42,003 nucleotides of DNA from an uncultured Deinococcota bacterium (lineage in GTDB: Bacteria; Deinococcota; Deinococci; Deinococcales; Trueperaceae): NCBI GenBank assembly GCA_947311535.1, contig CAMZLP010000024.1, forward strand, positions 1 to 42,003, read 5' to 3'. Below, piece after piece: positions 18,385 to 26,866 of this stretch. The number at the start of each line of letters is the position of its first letter. The stretch's first letter is position 1. The notes beneath the pieces are model-generated. The model did no database searches. It was given only the letters and a program-made list of their open reading frames with translations, and was not told the DNA's origin. Position numbers and translations under genes: made by a program.

Positions 18385-19722
18385 ATGTTTAAAAAGATAT
18401 TAATTGCAAATAGAGGCGAAATAGCCCTAAGAGTGCTTCGTGCTGCCAAAGAATTAGGTATTGAAACAGTTGTAGTTTATTCTCAAGCTGATGAGGATTC
18501 TTTGCCAGTTTTATTAGCTGACGAGTCAATTTGTATAGGCTCTGCTTTAGCTTCTGATAGCTACCTTAATGTCAGAAATATTTTAGCCGCGGCTATTGTA
18601 ACAGGTGCGGAAGCTATTCACCCTGGTTATGGGTTTTTGGCAGAAAATGCTGAGTTTGCAAAAAAATGTGAAGAACATAATTTAGTTTTTATAGGCCCTA
18701 CCCCCGAGACAATTAGTGTAATAGGTGACAAAGCTAGTGCTCGAGCCTTATCCCAAGAAGTTGGTATACCGCTTACTCCTGGTTCTGGAGCCTTAGAGTC
18801 TTTTGCAGAAGCTAGAAAATTTGTTAAAAAGATTTCATATCCTGTTATGTTAAAAGCCTCTGCTGGTGGAGGAGGGCGTGGTATGCGAGTGGTCTATAAT
18901 GCAGATGAGCTTGAGAAAAACTTTCAAAGTGCCCAACAAGAAGCCCTAAATGCTTTTGGCAATCCTGAAATGTACATGGAAAAATTCATAGAAGAACCAA
19001 AACATATAGAAATTCAAATTTTTGGTGATGGTAAAGGCAATGTAATCCATTTTTTTGACAGAGATTGTTCGATTCAACGCCGCTATCAAAAAGTTTTAGA
19101 AGAAGCCCCAAGTATTGTCAATAAAACTCTTAGAAATAAAATTGCTAAAGCGGCTGTTAAACTTGCTAAACATATTAATTATCGAGGTGCTGGTACTTGC
19201 GAGTTTTTGTTAGATAGAGATGGTAATTTTTACTTTTCAGAAATGAATACTCGTATTCAAGTTGAACATACTGTTACCGAAATGATAAGTCAATTTGACC
19301 TCGTGCAGGAACAATTTAGAGTAGCTTATGGTTTGGGGCTTAGCCTGTCTCAAAAAGATATTGTTGTTAATGGCCATGCCATTGAGCTAAGAATAAATGC
19401 TGAAGACTCAGATTATAATTTTAGACCATCTGCTGGTAAAATTAGCGACTTGCATTGGCCAGGTGGGCCAGGAATACGTGTTGATTCTCATATATATTCT
19501 GGCTATACTATTTCTCCTCACTACGATAGTTTGTTAGGTAAAATTATCGCATGGGCACCAAGCCGCGAAGAAGCAATAATTAGAATGCAAAGAGCTTTAG
19601 ATGAAACAATTATTGAGGGTGTTAAAACCACTATTCCTTTTCACAAAAAGGTACTGGCAAATGCTTTTTATAAGCGTGGGGCAGTTTATACTAATTTTAT
19701 TAGTCGGAGGATATTTGAATGA
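18385..19722 (+). CDS. accC: Biotin carboxylase subunit of acetyl-CoA carboxylase
   Basis: 445 aa, the usual length. It carboxylates the biotin on AccB with ATP and bicarbonate. The N-terminal domain starts FKKILIANRGEIALRVLRA. The ATP-grasp domain shows KASAGGGGRGMRVV (glycine-rich loop), EKFIEEPKHIEIQIFGD, and EMNTRIQVEHTVTEM with the metal-binding Glu and catalytic Arg. AHAIELRINAED-like GHAIELRINAED begins the C-terminal domain. It overlaps the asp23 gene by 4 bp. accA and accD are not in the window. Confidence 0.97.
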   Translation: MFKKILIANRGEIALRVLRAAKELGIETVVVYSQADEDSLPVLLADESICIGSALASDSYLNVRNILAAAIVTGAEAIHPGYGFLAENAEFAKKCEEHNLVFIGPTPETISVIGDKASARALSQEVGIPLTPGSGALESFAEARKFVKKISYPVMLKASAGGGGRGMRVVYNADELEKNFQSAQQEALNAFGNPEMYMEKFIEEPKHIEIQIFGDGKGNVIHFFDRDCSIQRRYQKVLEEAPSIVNKTLRNKIAKAAVKLAKHINYRGAGTCEFLLDRDGNFYFSEMNTRIQVEHTVTEMISQFDLVQEQFRVAYGLGLSLSQKDIVVNGHAIELRINAEDSDYNFRPSAGKISDLHWPGGPGIRVDSHIYSGYTISPHYDSLLGKIIAWAPSREEAIIRMQRALDETIIEGVKTTIPFHKKVLANAFYKRGAVYTNFISRRIFE

Positions 19723-20063
19723 AGGAATTAAACTTAGATATCTCAAGAGATGTTCTTTTTGGGATTGCTCAATTAGCTTTGGATAAGGTTGAAGGTATTA
19801 GCCCTAATACTCCGCCTGTACGCATGGGGGAAATTCTTACAGGAAGAAGAGCTAAAGGAATTTCTGTAGAGCAAGAAGACGGCGCTGTGAATATATCTTT
19901 AACAGTACGTGTACAATATGGTCAAATAATTCCAGAATTAGCTAAATCTGCTCAAAAAGCTATTCGTGACGCAATTAGCTCTATGACTGGTATTAACGTG
20001 CACACGGTTGATGTAACTGTGGTAGCAATTGATTTACCTGAAGGGCTTGCAATAAGTGGCTAG
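19719..20063 (+). CDS. Asp23/Gls24 family envelope stress protein
   Basis: 114 aa. The family (alkaline shock protein 23) forms small proteins often encoded before nusB. In Staphylococcus Asp23 is membrane-associated and linked to the cell-envelope stress response. Visible family features are LDISRDVLFGIAQLALDKVEGI near the N-terminus and NISLTVRVQYGQIIPELAKSAQKAI, shown by cores IAQLALDKVEGI and LTVRVQYGQ, ending with VHTVDVTVVAI. It overlaps accC by 4 bp and nusB by 8 bp, so the expression of all three is coupled. The exact role is not known. Confidence 0.88.
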   Translation: MKELNLDISRDVLFGIAQLALDKVEGISPNTPPVRMGEILTGRRAKGISVEQEDGAVNISLTVRVQYGQIIPELAKSAQKAIRDAISSMTGINVHTVDVTVVAIDLPEGLAISG

Positions 20064-20502
20064 AGGTAAAGCTAGAGAGCTTGCATTTCGTACCCTTTTC
20101 CAAGCAGCACGTGGTGGTATGGATGTTCTGGAAGTTTGGCAACAAGTTAGTGAAGATTTAGAAAACAGTGTTGAAAATGAAATTGAAGAAGTCTTTGGTG
20201 ATGGTTTTGATGAAGAGACCTTAAAGTTTTCGGCAGAATTATTAGAAGTATTTGCTAATCACAACGAAGAAATAGATATTAAATTAGAAAATACCCTAGA
20301 GGGTTGGAGCTTTGGACAAATGGCTCAAACAGATCTTAATGTTTTAAGAATGGCTATAGCGGAAATAGATTATTTAAAAGATATTCCTAAAGAAGTCACC
20401 ACTGAAATGACAATAAGGCTAGCTAAAAAATACGGCGGTGAAGAATCTGGCCGTTTTGTAAATGGGGTTTTAGCAAAAATACTGAAGGCTAGCAGGGTTT
20501 AA
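20056..20502 (+). CDS. nusB: Transcription antitermination protein NusB
   Basis: 148 aa, the usual length. NusB with S10 (NusE) binds boxA RNA and promotes antitermination of ribosomal RNA transcription. The N-terminus ARGKARELAFRTLFQ and the C-terminal helices DLNVLRMAIAEIDYL, IRLAKKYGGEESGRFVNGVLAKI (core GGEESGRFVNG) are the NusB signatures. The start is GTG at 20056 inside the asp23-like gene (8-bp overlap). A central acidic stretch (VENEIEEVFGD) is a little longer than in many homologues. Confidence 0.94.
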   Translation: MARGKARELAFRTLFQAARGGMDVLEVWQQVSEDLENSVENEIEEVFGDGFDEETLKFSAELLEVFANHNEEIDIKLENTLEGWSFGQMAQTDLNVLRMAIAEIDYLKDIPKEVTTEMTIRLAKKYGGEESGRFVNGVLAKILKASRV

Positions 20503-20506
20503 GTGA

Positions 20507-20965
20507 ATGAATAGTATATTTAATAATAGCGTACTCCTTTCTGCTGTTATTGCTGGCTCGGTTGCTCAAATTTTAAAAGTTATATTAACTTTAATCACAG
20601 AAAAACAAATAGTTTGGGACAGATTTATAGAAACAGGTGGTATGCCATCAGCTCATTCGGCATCTGTTACTGCTCTTTCAGTAAGTTTGGGTATGAAATA
20701 TGGCTGGGATAGCCCTTTGGTTGCAATCTCATTTATTTTTGCATATATTGTAATGTACGATGCAACAGGAGTAAGGCAAGCTGCTGGCAAACATGCTCAG
20801 CTAATTAACGAATTAATAGATGAACTCGGTCATTTATTTGACGAGGGGTTTCAACCCAAAACCCTTAAAACCCTATTAGGGCATACCCTGCCACAAGTTT
20901 TTCTTGGTGCTCTTTTAGGTGTGCTAATAGCTGTTTTGACCGTAGAAAATCTTCTTGTAAAATAA
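20507..20965 (+). CDS. Divergent PAP2 family protein (DUF212)
   Basis: 152 aa with several membrane segments (about 8-28, 65-90, 125-147). DUF212 proteins are distant relatives of PAP2 phosphatases. The motif GGMPSAHSASVTALS matches the PSGH/PSAHS phosphatase motif, and YDATGVRQAAGKHAQLIN is the other family signature. The enzymatic activity is not proven, though lipid phosphate hydrolysis is a reasonable guess. It begins 4 bp after nusB and ends the operon, 14 bp from the convergent ftsH stop. Confidence 0.88.
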   Translation: MNSIFNNSVLLSAVIAGSVAQILKVILTLITEKQIVWDRFIETGGMPSAHSASVTALSVSLGMKYGWDSPLVAISFIFAYIVMYDATGVRQAAGKHAQLINELIDELGHLFDEGFQPKTLKTLLGHTLPQVFLGALLGVLIAVLTVENLLVK

Positions 20966-20979
20966 CTCTAAATAGTAAT

Positions 20980-22848
20980 TTAATTTGCCAAGGTAGCAGG
21001 TCTTGTAATCCTTAGTTGGGCAACGGGTTTTGCTTTTATTGCTGGAGTATTTTTTGCGGTTTTTATTGTTAAGGGTTTTAATGATTTACCAATCATTAGC
21101 GTTTCAAACTCCACCGCATTCAAGGTTTCACGCTCAAACAAGGCTTGGACTATAGTTTCTAGTTTTTGGCTATTAGTTGAAATTAGCTCACTGACTCTAT
21201 TATATTGTTGAGTAAGGATTCGTCTTATTTCTGAGTCTATTAGCTCTGCTGTGTTTTCACTATAGCTCTTACTATCATAAATACTATTGGAAGAAGCTAA
21301 CATTATGCTTCCAAGAGCGTCACTCATTCCCCAGCTAGTAACCATTTTTCTGGCAATGTCGGTGGCCTGCTGAAAGTCATTCTGGGCACCAGTTGTTACG
21401 TCATTAAAAATTAATTCTTCGGTAACTCTACCAGCTAGAGCAACTGCAATATTATCCAACAACATTTTGCGGGTGGCATAAATTCTGTCTTCATTAGCTA
21501 CCCGCATAACAAAGCCACCAGCTTGACCGCGAGGCACAATTGTGATTTTATGAATTGGGTCAGAATACTCTAAGTAATATGCGGCTAGAGCGTGACCTGC
21601 TTCATGATAGGCGGTAATTCTTCTTTCTTTTTGACTTATTATTCGGCTGTGTTTGGCAGGGCCCATAACTATTCGATCAGCAGCTTCATCAATATCAGCC
21701 GTGGATATTTCAATATGATTGGCTCGAGCCGCTACAAGGGCTGCTTCATTTAGTAGGTTTTCTAAATCTGCTCCAACAAAACCAGCTGTACGTTTGGCAA
21801 TTGTATGCAAGTCTACTTCGTTACTCAAGAGTTTATTTTGAGCATGAATGTGCAATATTGCTTCACGACCTTTTATATCAGGAGTGTCGACAGTAATTTG
21901 CCTATCAAAGCGGCCTGGTCTTAAAAGGGCTGAGTCTAAAACATCAGGTCTGTTGGTGGCAGCCATTATAATAACTTGGCTATTTGACTCAAAACCATCC
22001 ATTTCTACTAAAAGAGCATTAAGGGTTTGTTCCCGCTCATCGTTTGAAGCATGGATACTATTGCTTCGTTTTTTACCAACCGCATCAATTTCATCAATAA
22101 AAATTATGCAAGGTGAGTTCTTTTTTGCGGTTAAAAATAAGTCTCTTACTCTAGCAGCGCCTACGCCCACATATAGTTCTACAAAGTCGGAGCCAGAGAT
22201 GCTATAAAACGGTACTGCAGCCTCACCAGCTACAGCTTTAGCTAAGTGGGTTTTACCAGATCCTGGTGGGCCAATCATAAGTATTCCACGAGGGGCTCGA
22301 GCCCCTAAGAGTTTGTATTTGTTGGGGTTTTTTAGAAATTCGACAAGTTCTTGTAGATCAGCTTTGGCTTCTTCAATACCTGCTACATCTTCAAAGCTTA
22401 TATTAGAATGCTCTTGCTGAATTGCTTTTGCTTTGGATTTCGCAAATTCGTTAGGGCTATTTCTGTTAATAGGGCTGCGTTTTAAAAATCTTAAAAGGTA
22501 CATTCCTAAGACTGCTAAAGCTAACAATAGTAGTAAATAGGGTAGGTATTTTTGCCAAATAGGCTCGAGCCTATGCTCTACGATTATCCCTTTTGCCATC
22601 AGTGCTTTTTGTTCTGAATAAGGTAATGCTTCAATTGTTCTTATAATAAATTCGTAGCCATCAAAATCTTTAACAATGAAATTGTTGCCATTTATTATTA
22701 TTTTCTCGATTTTTCCTTGCTCAGTTTGAGCAATAAAGTAGTTTAACGATTTAGCCTCAGGCTTGTTAATATTTGCAAAAACCAAAATTATTACTAATAC
22801 TCCCAATAAAACAATTCCTAAGCCTATTCTTTGAGTTCTCTTAACCAT
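20980..22848 (-). CDS. ftsH: ATP-dependent zinc metalloprotease FtsH
   Basis: 622 aa, a membrane-anchored AAA+ protease that removes damaged membrane and regulatory proteins. Two membrane helices (about 8-26 and 103-122) flank a small extracytoplasmic domain. Walker A GPPGSGKT is at 193-200, Walker B is CIIFIDEID, the arginine-finger region is ALLRPGRFDR, and the zinc site is TAYHEAGHAL at about 410-420, followed by TTGAQNDFQQATDIARKMV (core TTGAQNDFQQAT). The start lies 5 nt after TACAAT. Three copies of CTCGAG occur within the gene (21723, 22296, 22564), two extended to 16-bp palindromes. Confidence 0.97.
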   Translation of the reverse strand: MVKRTQRIGLGIVLLGVLVIILVFANINKPEAKSLNYFIAQTEQGKIEKIIINGNNFIVKDFDGYEFIIRTIEALPYSEQKALMAKGIIVEHRLEPIWQKYLPYLLLLLALAVLGMYLLRFLKRSPINRNSPNEFAKSKAKAIQQEHSNISFEDVAGIEEAKADLQELVEFLKNPNKYKLLGARAPRGILMIGPPGSGKTHLAKAVAGEAAVPFYSISGSDFVELYVGVGAARVRDLFLTAKKNSPCIIFIDEIDAVGKKRSNSIHASNDEREQTLNALLVEMDGFESNSQVIIMAATNRPDVLDSALLRPGRFDRQITVDTPDIKGREAILHIHAQNKLLSNEVDLHTIAKRTAGFVGADLENLLNEAALVAARANHIEISTADIDEAADRIVMGPAKHSRIISQKERRITAYHEAGHALAAYYLEYSDPIHKITIVPRGQAGGFVMRVANEDRIYATRKMLLDNIAVALAGRVTEELIFNDVTTGAQNDFQQATDIARKMVTSWGMSDALGSIMLASSNSIYDSKSYSENTAELIDSEIRRILTQQYNRVSELISTNSQKLETIVQALFERETLNAVEFETLMIGKSLKPLTIKTAKNTPAIKAKPVAQLRITRPATLAN

Positions 22849-22853
22849 GCAAT

Positions 22854-22859
22854 ATTGTA
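22854..22859 (-). promoter_or_regulatory. -10 box of ftsH
   Basis: TACAAT on the minus strand ends 5 nt before the ftsH ATG (22848). There is no Shine-Dalgarno, so ftsH probably has a leaderless transcript in addition to any readthrough from dnaB. Confidence 0.42.
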
Positions 22860-22935
22860 CCTAAGAGCTAATTATTAGCAGTGATGCTTTGCCCAAAATA
22901 CTTTAAAAATCTCAGTATTAACTTAAAAAATACGC

Positions 22936-24255
22936 TTACGGGCTTGTTTTGGCCAAATCATTGAACCTTACATGGGCATTATGGAATTGTAATTCCACTT
23001 TGCCAACTGGTCCATTACGCTGCTTACCAATTATTATTTCAGCAATACCTTGCTTTTCTGATTGTGGATCATAGTATTCGTCTCGATAAACAAACATGAC
23101 CAAATCTGCATCTTGCTCAATTGCTCCAGATTCACGTAAGTCGGATAACATCGGTCGTTTATTAGGCCGACTTTCCACCGCTCGAGATAATTGTGATAAA
23201 ACCAAGACAGGTATATCCAGCTCACGAGCAAGTGCCTTTAAACCACGAGAAATAGTAGAAATCTCTTGTTGACGGTTGTCACTACTGCCTTCCATTAGTT
23301 GAAGATAATCAATAATAATCAAACCCAAGTCATGTTCAGTCATTAATCTTCTGGCTCGGGATCGCAATTCCATAATAGTTAAGCTGGATTTGTCATCAAT
23401 AAAAATCTGTGCTTCGGTCATTTCACCTGCAGTATTTGCCAAGCGTTGAAAATCTCTTTCTGACAATTGACCATTAGCTACTCGGCTCATATCAACTCTG
23501 GCTTCACTACACAACATTCGGGTTACTAATTGCACGCCCGACATTTCTAAAGAGAATACGCCAACAGTTTTTTTCTCTCTTAATGCTACATGCTGAGCCA
23601 TATTTAAGGCCATTGCCGTTTTTCCCATGCTTGGCCTAGCGGCTAAAATATTAAGGCTACCAGGCTGTAATCCAGCAGTCATAGAATCTAATTCTTTAAA
23701 ACCTGTCCTTAAACCAGAAATTGGATCAGGGTTATCTAATAGCTCTTGAATATGAGAAAAGGTTTGATTTACCAAACTACTCATTGCTTCAAAATAGGTC
23801 TTACGTTTGTTGCTAGTTAGCTCAAAAATATTGGTCTCAGCTTTATCTAAGATTTGTTCAAGGGGTAAAGCTTGGTCATAAGCAGCTTGCATAATCTCAC
23901 CACTGGCAGAAATTAAATCACGTAAAATGGCTTTTTGAGAAACAATTTGAGCATAGTTCTCGGCATATGCCGCAGTGGGTACACCATCAGCTAAACCTAT
24001 TAAATAAGCAACGCTTCCTATTGCTTCTAGGTCACCCGATTGCCTTAGCTCTTCTGTGACTGTTACTAAATCAATGGGTTCATGGCGTTGAAATAGTTTT
24101 GAAAAGCTACGGTAGATTTTACGATGTCCCTCTTTATAAAAATGTTTATCAGTTAAAATGCCCTCAATATTAGCAAATACACCATTATCAATTAAAATGC
24201 TACCGAGAATACTCTGTTCAGCTTCAAGATTTTGAGGAGGTGTACGACTTTCCAT
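22936..24255 (-). CDS. dnaB: Replicative DNA helicase
   Basis: 439 aa, the hexameric helicase that unwinds DNA at the replication fork. The N-terminal DnaB domain begins PPQNLEAEQSILGSILID and ends with the helical hairpin near residue 150. The RecA-like ATPase domain has Walker A ARPSMGKT (206-213), LGLIIIDYLQLM (Walker B), DLRESGAIEQDADLVMFVYRD (core ESGAIEQDAD), and KQRNGPVG with the arginine finger. No intein interrupts it. The start ATG at 24255 has AAGGGG about 7 nt upstream. rplI, a frequent neighbour, is not present. Confidence 0.97.
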   Translation of the reverse strand: MESRTPPQNLEAEQSILGSILIDNGVFANIEGILTDKHFYKEGHRKIYRSFSKLFQRHEPIDLVTVTEELRQSGDLEAIGSVAYLIGLADGVPTAAYAENYAQIVSQKAILRDLISASGEIMQAAYDQALPLEQILDKAETNIFELTSNKRKTYFEAMSSLVNQTFSHIQELLDNPDPISGLRTGFKELDSMTAGLQPGSLNILAARPSMGKTAMALNMAQHVALREKKTVGVFSLEMSGVQLVTRMLCSEARVDMSRVANGQLSERDFQRLANTAGEMTEAQIFIDDKSSLTIMELRSRARRLMTEHDLGLIIIDYLQLMEGSSDNRQQEISTISRGLKALARELDIPVLVLSQLSRAVESRPNKRPMLSDLRESGAIEQDADLVMFVYRDEYYDPQSEKQGIAEIIIGKQRNGPVGKVELQFHNAHVRFNDLAKTSP

Positions 24256-24359
24256 TTTGGGCCCCTTTTGATAGATTTTGAGAATTGGGCTAGATACAGC
24301 CGACTACCATTCTACATTATTATTGTTTTTTGTAAAGCTATGTTCTTAACTAGGTTGGT

Positions 24360-24365
24360 TACAAT
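24360..24365 (+). promoter_or_regulatory. -10 box of the PlsY-like/AAR-like fusion gene
   Basis: TACAAT ends 7 nt before the ATG at 24373. No Shine-Dalgarno is present, consistent with a leaderless start for the fusion-prmA-rsmE-lipoprotein operon. Confidence 0.42.
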
Positions 24366-24372
24366 GCAATAG

Positions 24373-26088
24373 ATGCCTTTGATTTTAAACAATATGCTAA
24401 TATTCTTTTTTGCAATGCTTCTTGGCTCGCTTCCACTTGGGCGATATTTCATAAAAAAAATTGCTGGCAAAGACCCAAGTAATTATAGCGTACACAATTT
24501 AGGTGTAGAAAATGTTTTTTATTATATTGGCCCACTGGTTGCTATTGCTTCTTTTGCGATAGATATCTTAAAAGCATATTTAGTGGTTTTATTGTTTAAG
24601 TCCAACTTGTGGGTTGCAGTAGGTGTATTTTTAGGCCATTTATATCCATTTTTATATTATCGTTTTAGAGCCTTGTTGCCTAATAGCTCGTTACAAAGTT
24701 ATAGTTTGCCACGGGGCCGAGGCAATGGGGTATTAGTTGGTATTTTATCAGCTTGGGTAATCAATATGGCACTGCCATGGTGGCTTGCTGCTATTGTATT
24801 TATATCTTATGCCATTGTTTTAGCTTTGACCCGTTATGCTAGTTTAGCTAGTATTATTGCTATTATTTCTTTGGCTTTAGTGTATTTAATATTTGTTGAT
24901 CAAGGTTTAATGCCAGCAATAGTTGTGCTTAGTATATTAGTACTGTGGCGAAATAAATCTAGTGTGGGGCGTATTTTAAATAAAACCGAGGCTAAATTTG
25001 GGAGCCCACCGGCTGTTTTTGGCCGTGACCCTAATAAAGTTCTGGCGGCTTTTATGATTCATCCTATGACTATAGAAGATGTTTGGCAAACGCCTAGTAT
25101 GCGCTGGCTCGAGCCTATCTGGAATTCTAAATTACCACTTAAAGATTTCATTCTAAAAATATTAGTTAATACAAAGCCTCAAGCTATGGGCATTGTCAAA
25201 GGAATTAAGCTTTCTGATAATCGGGATTTAGAAGTGCTATTAATTGGAGCGCCAATGCTCCCCCAAGCTATAAGAGAGCAAGATAAACTAGCAACTCAGA
25301 AGGCAATAGAAGGAGCAAGAATAGCCAAAAGCCATGGTGCAGAAGCTTTTGGATTAGGTGCTTTTTGGTCTACGGTTGGCAACAAAGGTTTAATAGTACA
25401 AGAAGCCATGCCAGAAATTACTATTACCAATGGTGGAGCATATACAGCTGCTACCGTAAAAGCTGCTGTGCCGGGTTTGTTAGCTAGCTTTGCAAAAGAT
25501 GGTGGAAACTTGGCTAAAAGCAAAGCAGCTGTAGTGGGGGCTAATGGGGTAGTTGCTTTTGGAGTTGCTCGTAGCATTGCCCCTGAGGTCGCTGAATTGA
25601 TTTTGATAGGTACCGAGCTAAAAAGATTAGAGCGAAGTGCCAAAACACTACGAAAAAAATATCCAGAGACCGAGATTAAATGCAGCATAAATATTGCAGA
25701 TATAAAAGATGCCGAGCTAATATTTACAGCAACTTCGGATCCCAAGCCTGTAATTTTTGCTGCTGATATAAAAGATGATGCTTGGGTTTTTGACCTAGGT
25801 CGCCCCGCAGATGTGGCAGAAGATGTATTGGCTATGCCAAATGTTCATATAATTCCGGGGGGAATGGTAAAACCCCCTGGTCAAATGCTTTCAGAAATAG
25901 ACTTGCATTTTGGAGATGCTATGATTCCTGCTTGCATGGCTGAGACTATGATAATGACGGCCACTAGGTCTTTTGATAAAGCTTCTTTGGGGCCAATAAC
26001 AAAAACAAAAAATATTGGTTATTATTTGGCAGAAGGTAAAAAATTAGGTTTTGAAATAATTACTAATGATGAAAAGTTTGAGGAATAG
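24373..26088 (+). CDS. Fusion of a PlsY-like membrane domain with a long-chain acyl-ACP reductase-like domain
   Basis: 571 aa in two parts. Residues 1-215 resemble PlsY glycerol-3-phosphate acyltransferase: MLLGSLPLGRYF, NLGVENVF (where PlsY has NPGATN), GHLYPF, GRGNGVLVG (PlsY has GKGVATG), NKTEAKFG. The motifs are partly altered, so catalytic activity is uncertain. About six or seven membrane helices are present. Residues 225-571 align over their whole length with my memory of cyanobacterial acyl-ACP reductase: FGLGAFWSTVGNKG, TITNGGAYTAA (AAR: TTGNTHTAY), VVGANGVVAFGVA (NADPH loop), IPGGMV, and ACMAETM, where Cys521 matches the catalytic cysteine of AAR (ACFAEAM). It would reduce acyl-ACP to a fatty aldehyde. 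The fusion is unusual. It is followed 3 bp later by prmA. Confidence 0.72.
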   Translation: MPLILNNMLIFFFAMLLGSLPLGRYFIKKIAGKDPSNYSVHNLGVENVFYYIGPLVAIASFAIDILKAYLVVLLFKSNLWVAVGVFLGHLYPFLYYRFRALLPNSSLQSYSLPRGRGNGVLVGILSAWVINMALPWWLAAIVFISYAIVLALTRYASLASIIAIISLALVYLIFVDQGLMPAIVVLSILVLWRNKSSVGRILNKTEAKFGSPPAVFGRDPNKVLAAFMIHPMTIEDVWQTPSMRWLEPIWNSKLPLKDFILKILVNTKPQAMGIVKGIKLSDNRDLEVLLIGAPMLPQAIREQDKLATQKAIEGARIAKSHGAEAFGLGAFWSTVGNKGLIVQEAMPEITITNGGAYTAATVKAAVPGLLASFAKDGGNLAKSKAAVVGANGVVAFGVARSIAPEVAELILIGTELKRLERSAKTLRKKYPETEIKCSINIADIKDAELIFTATSDPKPVIFAADIKDDAWVFDLGRPADVAEDVLAMPNVHIIPGGMVKPPGQMLSEIDLHFGDAMIPACMAETMIMTATRSFDKASLGPITKTKNIGYYLAEGKKLGFEIITNDEKFEE

Positions 26089-26091
26089 CAT

Positions 26092-26856
26092 ATGATGCAA
26101 TTTTGTTTTAAGAATGATATTGATAATTTGGATTACATATTAGATGGCTTGTGGTTAAAAGGCTGCACAGCTATTCAGGAAAATAACAATGAGATAATTG
26201 CTTTTTTTAATAAGCAGATAGATTTAGAGATAACTGGAGAATGGCAAAATGTTGATACGAAAGACTATATTGCCGAATATTACGATAAGCTCGAGCCTAT
26301 CCATTTAAATCGCTTAGTAATAGCCCCGACGCACCGAATTGTAAAACTAAATTCACCAAAACGAGTACTTTGGTTAGACCCAGGGATGGCTTTTGGAAGT
26401 GGCCATCATGAGACAACCAGAATGGCTTTAGAGAACTTAGAAAAGCATGATTTGCGTTCCAAAATAGTCTTGGATTTAGGAGCAGGCTCCGGGATTTTGG
26501 CAATTGCTGCTGATTTATTGGCTGCTAAAAAAGTACTGGGTATAGATAACGACCCACTCACAATCCCAGTAGCCAAAACAAACAATATATTAAATTCTAC
26601 AAGAGTAGAGTTTAAAGAAGCTACAATTGAGTCTATAGATACAAACTTTGCTGATCTCATTATTGCTAATATTTATGCCGAGGTGCATGAAATCTTAATC
26701 AAAGACTACTTGCGAGTTTTAAAAGCTGGTGGAAGACTAATTATTACAGGCATAATGATATCTAAATTAGAGAATTTAGAAAAAATATTTGTAAAAGACT
26801 TTAAAATCAAGTCCAGAACTTTAGGTGAATGGGCCATAGTCGAAGCCAGATTATGA
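26092..26856 (+). CDS. prmA: Ribosomal protein L11 methyltransferase
   Basis: 254 aa. It methylates the lysines and N-terminus of ribosomal protein L11 using SAM. The N-terminal L11-binding domain (about 1-60) is short, as in Thermus. The family signature LDPGMAFGSGHHETTRMAL precedes motif I VLDLGAGSGILAIAA, motif IDNDPLTI and DLIIANIYAEVH (where most PrmAs have ANILA; the Thermus form is similar to this one). Start codons ATG ATG at 26092 and 26095 are both possible. It lies between the fusion gene and rsmE. Confidence 0.92.
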   Translation: MMQFCFKNDIDNLDYILDGLWLKGCTAIQENNNEIIAFFNKQIDLEITGEWQNVDTKDYIAEYYDKLEPIHLNRLVIAPTHRIVKLNSPKRVLWLDPGMAFGSGHHETTRMALENLEKHDLRSKIVLDLGAGSGILAIAADLLAAKKVLGIDNDPLTIPVAKTNNILNSTRVEFKEATIESIDTNFADLIIANIYAEVHEILIKDYLRVLKAGGRLIITGIMISKLENLEKIFVKDFKIKSRTLGEWAIVEARL

Positions 26857-26866
26857 GACTTTAACT

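Noticed and set aside
22936-24255. Intein in dnaB
   Set aside because: The RecA-like domain is continuous from ARPSMGKT to KQRNGPVG with total length 439 aa, so nothing is inserted.
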